From: DATDOY01 sp035293045
Lineage (GTDB): Bacteria; Actinomycetota; Acidimicrobiia; IMCC26256; JACPCJ01
Assembly: GCA_035293045.1 (NCBI GenBank)
Contig: DATDOY010000017.1
Coordinates: forward strand, 1 to 10,058
Reading direction: 5' to 3'
Length of the DNA stretch: 10,058 nt
The notes below the pieces were generated by a model. That model was not told where the DNA came from and did not search any database. It worked only from the letters and a program-made list of their open reading frames with translations. Made by a program: the position numbers and the translations under genes. Shown here piece by piece: positions 7,487-10,058 of this stretch (position 1 is its first letter; the number at the start of each line of letters is the position of its first letter).

Positions 7487-7503
7487 CGCGTGGCCGCCGC
7501 CAT
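7483..7503 (-). CDS. Possible 6-codon leader ORF overlapping the dnaE2 start
   Basis: On the minus strand an ATG at 7503 opens a six-codon reading frame (MAAATR) whose TGA stop at 7485-7483 overlaps the TTG start of dnaE2 (7486-7484) by two bases. Because dnaE2 has a weak start codon and no clear Shine-Dalgarno, re-initiation from this mini-ORF could feed ribosomes to it. The same frame is open further upstream to 7749, through the end of imuB, so this could be chance. It is recorded as a weak candidate only. Confidence 0.2.
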   Translation of the reverse strand: MAAATR

Positions 7504-7520
7504 CGCGTGGACCAAAACCA

Positions 7521-7566
7521 CGGTGTGAGTGCTCACCCGGCTATTGCCGGGTGAGCACTCACACCG
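7521..7566. repeat. Perfect 21-bp-stem hairpin between imuB and dnaE2
   Basis: Positions 7521-7541 and 7546-7566 are perfect reverse complements separated by the 4-nt loop TATT. Each arm also contains a smaller palindrome, GTGAG-TG-CTCAC, so alternative folds exist. On the minus strand the hairpin is followed by TGGTTTTGG, a poor U-tract, so it could act as a weak terminator or attenuator between imuB and dnaE2, or as an RNA-stability/processing element. Its extreme regularity also fits a dispersed REP-like palindrome. It shares the word AGCCGGGT with the element inside dnaE2, otherwise the two differ. Confidence 0.75.
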
Positions 7567-7601
7567 CAAGAGGCAGCGAAGCCTGGGTCGGAGATGGCCC
7601 A

Positions 7602-9227
7602 TCAGTCGTAGACGGCTAGGACGCCGGCGCGGCCGTGTTCGAGCGCCACGAGACACGCCGTTCCGTTCGCCACGACCTGGAAGAGGGCGCGCCGATGACG
7701 GGTGGCGGGGTCCCACGAGCGCACGTCGTGAATCCACGGACCCGACCACTGTTCGACCTCGCCGTCGATCCCCGGGTGCTCACAGCGGAACCGGGTGGGC
7801 TTCGCAGAGAGTTCGCCGCGCCCCGACACCCGCACCGGGCGGCCGACGGCGTCGGTCAGCGCGGCGGGAAGCGGCGGGTCGTAGACGAGGGCGGGCGCCG
7901 GCGGGGGCACCATCCCCGGCCACGGCAGCGCGGCGTCGCCGAGGAGCGCGTCGGGAAGGGCGTCGCCGAACGGAACGAGCATGGTGCGCTCAACCGGCGT
8001 GCGACCGCCGGAGAGGACGGGCTGCATGACGGCTTCGTGACCGAGCATTCCCTGTAAGCGGGCGAGAACTCGCGCCGCCTGCTCGCCGGCGCGGGCGTCG
8101 CCCATTCCTCCGGCACTTCCTCCGCTGGCCCAGAACTCGAGTTGGTGGCCGCGGGCGGGGACGACCTCTTCGGGGACGAGGCGCAAGAGGGTGAGCCCGC
8201 CGGTCGTGGTGCCGTGTTCGTCGGCCCGTTCCCCCCCGCCCACCCACGCCTCCAACTGCCAGCGGACGCGCTGGGCGAGGGCGGCGTGGGTGAACGGCCC
8301 CCGGAATCGCCACACGCGGGCGAGCGATTCCCCGTGCTCGGTCTCGGCCTCCACCATCACGCGGGTGACGGCGAGTCCGCGCTGGGCCAACCGTTCGAGG
8401 AGTTGCTCGGCGAGGGCGCGCGCGGCGAAGGCGGCGACGTCGACCCTCTGCGCGGGCGGATCGAGCTCGGCGGTCTCGGCGAGTTCGAGGGGCGGGGCGG
8501 CAAGGGCGGCGACGGGTTGGTCGACGCCGCGGGCGAGGCGATGGGCGAGGATCCCTTCGACTCCGAAGCGCGCCACCACCGAGGCCTCGGGGAGTTCGGC
8601 GAGGTCGCCGAGGGTGCGGATGCCGAGTCGACGCAAGAGCCCGGCGAGGTCGGCAAACCCGCGGTCGGCGAGCACCCCCACCGACCGGGTCGCGAGGAAT
8701 TCCTCGGTGGTCGTCTCCTCCGACGATGGATCGTCGAGCACCCTGACGGGCGCGGCGGGCGAGGTCTTCCGGGCGGCGAGCAGCGCGGCAAAAGGACTCG
8801 CCGCCACGCCCACCCGCGCGTCGGTGTGGGGACCACTGGCCGCGAGCACGGCCTCGGTGACGGCGGCTTCGGTCTTGAAGTACCGCAGCGGTCCGCGGAT
8901 CGGAAACGAGAGAAGACCCGGGCGATCGATGGCGAGACGGGCGCTCACGGCATCGAGGGCGCGCGCCACCTGCTCGAAGGTGCGGGCCTCGAGACCGGGG
9001 TCGGCGTCGACCACGACCGCGACCGGGCACCGCGCCTCGGCTTCCCGTTTGCGCATCCCCCGCCGCACTCCCTCCGCGCGTGCCTCGGCCGACGCCGCTT
9101 GCACCCGCCCGTTCGTCCCAGCCCCTCCCACCACCACGACCGGCGCGGCAGGAGGAACCCGTTCGGCGCGGCGGAGGGCGACCACCGGCCAGTCGGGACA
9201 CCAAAGACACAGCGTACGCTCGCCCAT
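7602..9227 (-). CDS. imuB: ImuB, non-catalytic Y-family polymerase-like protein
   Basis: The 541-aa product is the Y-family polymerase homologue of the mutasome. It acts as the hub linking DnaE2 and ImuA to the sliding clamp. The N-terminus reads MGERTLCLWCPDWPVVALRR, and the acidic catalytic motif of active Y-family enzymes (DxxxFFxxxE) is absent. The second catalytic motif is likewise replaced around RPGLLSFPIRGPLRYF, so it should not synthesise DNA. A helix-hairpin-helix region lies at about residues 190-235 (LLRRLGIRTLGDLAELPEAS). A clamp-binding motif QLEFW is at about 362-366. The C-terminal ImuB domain ends WSGPWIHDVRSWDP...FQVV...VYD. ATG 9227 overlaps the imuA stop by 1 bp (TGATG), implying translational coupling; no Shine-Dalgarno is needed or seen. 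The frame is open upstream to 9374, but that would only add a low-complexity Arg-rich stretch inside imuA. Confidence 0.94.
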   Translation of the reverse strand: MGERTLCLWCPDWPVVALRRAERVPPAAPVVVVGGAGTNGRVQAASAEARAEGVRRGMRKREAEARCPVAVVVDADPGLEARTFEQVARALDAVSARLAIDRPGLLSFPIRGPLRYFKTEAAVTEAVLAASGPHTDARVGVAASPFAALLAARKTSPAAPVRVLDDPSSEETTTEEFLATRSVGVLADRGFADLAGLLRRLGIRTLGDLAELPEASVVARFGVEGILAHRLARGVDQPVAALAAPPLELAETAELDPPAQRVDVAAFAARALAEQLLERLAQRGLAVTRVMVEAETEHGESLARVWRFRGPFTHAALAQRVRWQLEAWVGGGERADEHGTTTGGLTLLRLVPEEVVPARGHQLEFWASGGSAGGMGDARAGEQAARVLARLQGMLGHEAVMQPVLSGGRTPVERTMLVPFGDALPDALLGDAALPWPGMVPPPAPALVYDPPLPAALTDAVGRPVRVSGRGELSAKPTRFRCEHPGIDGEVEQWSGPWIHDVRSWDPATRHRRALFQVVANGTACLVALEHGRAGVLAVYD

Positions 9228-9934
9228 CAGGCCGCACGGCCGAGGCAGATCCGACGCGGCGCCGCGCCGCGTCCTTCCACCTCGACCGAGAGTTCGCGCC
9301 CCACCAGGCGTCCCCCGGCGATGCGCCAGGCGCCGCCCTCGGATCGGAGGCGCACGGCGACCCGCTCCGGCCACGCCGAGCCCCTCGCCACCAGGATCGA
9401 TCCCCGATCACGGGCCCGGGCCGCGATGCGCCGGGCGTCGGCGGGGCGCACCCGGGGCGGAAGATCGGTGATCACGAGGCCGACGCCCTCGACGAGAGCC
9501 GCCACCACCACCGCCCAGCGGTCGCGGGAGACCCCGCGCACGACGGCGACCCGATCGAGCACCACGCCGGCCTCGACGGCGGCGGGGGCGGGGATCGAGC
9601 CCAGGAGATGGCGCGCCTGGTCTTCGAGTTGCACCACCACGGCCCATCCGCCGGTGGCGGTGACGGCGGCGATCAGGTCGAGGGTCAGGGTGGTCGAGCC
9701 CGCCCCCGGCTCGCCCTCGATGGTGATCACGGTGCCCCGCCGCAGTCCCTGATCGGGTAGGGCCTCCCCGAGAGGACCGAGAACGGGGATGACCTGATCG
9801 GTAGCGAGGGTGACGGGACGGAAACGGTTGGCGATGACCTGGAGGGGTTCACGATCCCGGGCTCCCGCCTCTACGCCCGCCTGTACGCCCGCCTGTACGC
9901 CCGCCTCGAGCCGGGTCGCCGGCGCCGCTTCCAT
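9227..9934 (-). CDS. imuA: ImuA, RecA-like mutasome accessory protein
   Basis: From ATG 9934 the product is 235 aa, typical of the shorter actinobacterial ImuA (ImuA'). It has a RecA-like core. The P-loop-like segment GEPGAGSTT lies at about residues 74-82, after RRGTVITIE. A Walker-B-like strand GVGLVITDL is at about 150-158. The usual Walker A lysine is replaced by serine, so ATP binding may be weak or lost. The N-terminal 30 residues are a low-complexity AGVQ/AGVE repeat. In known mutasomes ImuA supports ImuB and DnaE2 in damage-induced mutagenesis. It is first in the cassette, directly downstream of a LexA-controlled promoter, and its stop overlaps the imuB start. A TTG at 9970 would lengthen the frame by 12 codons, but it lies within the promoter -35 region, so 9934 is preferred. 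Confidence 0.88.
   Translation of the reverse strand: MEAAPATRLEAGVQAGVQAGVEAGARDREPLQVIANRFRPVTLATDQVIPVLGPLGEALPDQGLRRGTVITIEGEPGAGSTTLTLDLIAAVTATGGWAVVVQLEDQARHLLGSIPAPAAVEAGVVLDRVAVVRGVSRDRWAVVVAALVEGVGLVITDLPPRVRPADARRIAARARDRGSILVARGSAWPERVAVRLRSEGGAWRIAGGRLVGRELSVEVEGRGAAPRRICLGRAA
9867..9910. repeat. 12-bp tandem repeat in the imuA 5' coding region
   Basis: Units of GCCTSTACGCCC occur at 9867-9878, 9879-9890 and 9891-9902, with a partial fourth copy (GCCTCGAG) at 9903-9910. Being a multiple of three, the repeat adds four residues per unit (AGVQ/AGVE) to the flexible N-terminus of ImuA. Slippage here would change protein length without breaking the frame. Confidence 0.8.
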
Positions 9935-9941
9935 GCCTTCC

Positions 9942-9970
9942 GGTATAGCGAACACTTGTTCGCTTGGCAA
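9942..9970 (-). promoter_or_regulatory. imuA promoter (TTGCCA-17 bp-TATACC)
   Basis: On the minus strand a -35 TTGCCA (9970-9965) and a -10 TATACC (9947-9942) are 17 bp apart. The -10 ends 7 nt before the ATG at 9934, so the predicted transcription start falls on or within a base of the start codon and the mRNA should be leaderless. The LexA box fills the spacer almost entirely. No other promoter for imuA, imuB or dnaE2 is apparent. Confidence 0.7.
9948..9963. promoter_or_regulatory. LexA (SOS) box upstream of imuA
   Basis: The 16-bp palindrome GCGAAC-ACTT-GTTCGC matches the actinobacterial/Gram-positive SOS-box pattern CGAAC-N4-GTTCG. It lies between the -35 and -10 of the imuA promoter, so bound LexA would block RNA polymerase. 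This makes the whole imuA-imuB-dnaE2 cassette DNA-damage inducible by inference. The box is also about 50 bp upstream of the gene that begins at 10015 and could affect it. Confidence 0.88.
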
Positions 9971-9998
9971 GAGCGCCGTGGGGGGTTCGGGGCGGACC

Positions 9999-10004
9999 TA
10001 TCCT
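9999..10004 (+). promoter_or_regulatory. Possible -10 box for the right-edge gene
   Basis: TATCCT reads on the plus strand 10 nt before the GTG at 10015. It is flanked by a 5-bp inverted repeat (GGACC at 9994-9998 and GGTCC at 10006-10010). No good -35 is seen at the right spacing, so this is a weak call. Confidence 0.3.
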
Positions 10005-10014
10005 CGGTCCTTCA

Positions 10015-10058
10015 GTGACCCCGAGCGACTTCGATCCCTTAGCGGCGGAGCTGGCGCG
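10015..10058 (+). CDS. Start of a plus-strand gene, cut by the window edge
   Basis: A GTG at 10015 opens a frame reading (M)TPSDFDPLAAELAR to the end of the window, with codon use like its neighbours (GCG, CTG, GAG). Only 14 codons are visible, so the product cannot be named. It diverges from imuA and shares the short regulatory region that holds the LexA box. A TATCCT -10-like box 10 nt upstream supports a near-leaderless start. Confidence 0.45.
   Translation, partial: MTPSDFDPLAAELA

Noticed and set aside
9228..9374. N-terminal extension of imuB
   Set aside because: The added 49 residues are Arg/Gly-rich, lie inside imuA, and the canonical ImuB start (LCLWCPDWPV) follows ATG 9227, which is coupled to the imuA stop.
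8142..9752. Long plus-strand open frame opposite imuB and imuA
   Set aside because: It covers two recognisable genes on the other strand, has a low-complexity composition, and shows no start signal or family motif.
1..10058. CRISPR array, tRNA, rRNA, insertion sequence or phage module
   Set aside because: No regularly spaced long repeats, no RNA-gene signatures and no transposase, integrase or phage-like protein were seen. The short repeats present are described individually.

Overview
The window is high-GC bacterial DNA with dense, mostly minus-strand genes. The gene set suggests an actinobacterium: an F420-type luciferase-like oxidoreductase, a DUF5995 protein, and an imuA-imuB-dnaE2 cassette behind a GAAC-N4-GTTC LexA box. 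Non-ATG starts and near-leaderless promoters fit that too. An uncultured acidimicrobiia-like lineage is plausible, but this is inference and no marker gene is present.

Left part (1-4192). A minus-strand pair encodes a soluble duplicated PhoU/TrkA-C protein and a luciferase-like F420-dependent oxidoreductase, 30 bp apart. Diverging from the pair, with only 14 bp between start codons, is a CPBP-family intramembrane protease with all three motifs. Converging on the protease is an exported DUF5995 protein. The 219-bp gap between that gene and dnaE2 holds a short tandem repeat of GACGGAACGTC and no recognisable gene.

Right part (4193-9934). This is a complete SOS mutagenesis (mutasome) cassette read on the minus strand: imuA (RecA-like accessory), imuB (catalytically dead Y-family polymerase with a clamp-binding motif) and dnaE2 (error-prone C-family polymerase). 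A LexA box sits exactly in the 17-bp spacer of a good promoter just upstream of imuA. This layout fixes the imuA start at 9934 and predicts a leaderless mRNA. The imuA and imuB genes overlap by 1 bp. DnaE2 follows after 115 bp that carry a perfect 21-bp-stem hairpin. At the far right edge a new plus-strand gene probably begins (10015 onward).

The most unusual feature is a 51-bp near-perfect palindrome (22 of 25 pairs) inside the dnaE2 coding sequence. It is exactly 17 codons long, in frame, and adds a basic 17-residue loop between the palm/fingers region and the C-terminal part of the polymerase. It resembles an in-frame palindromic element of the Rickettsia RPE kind. A second strong palindrome lies just upstream of the same gene.
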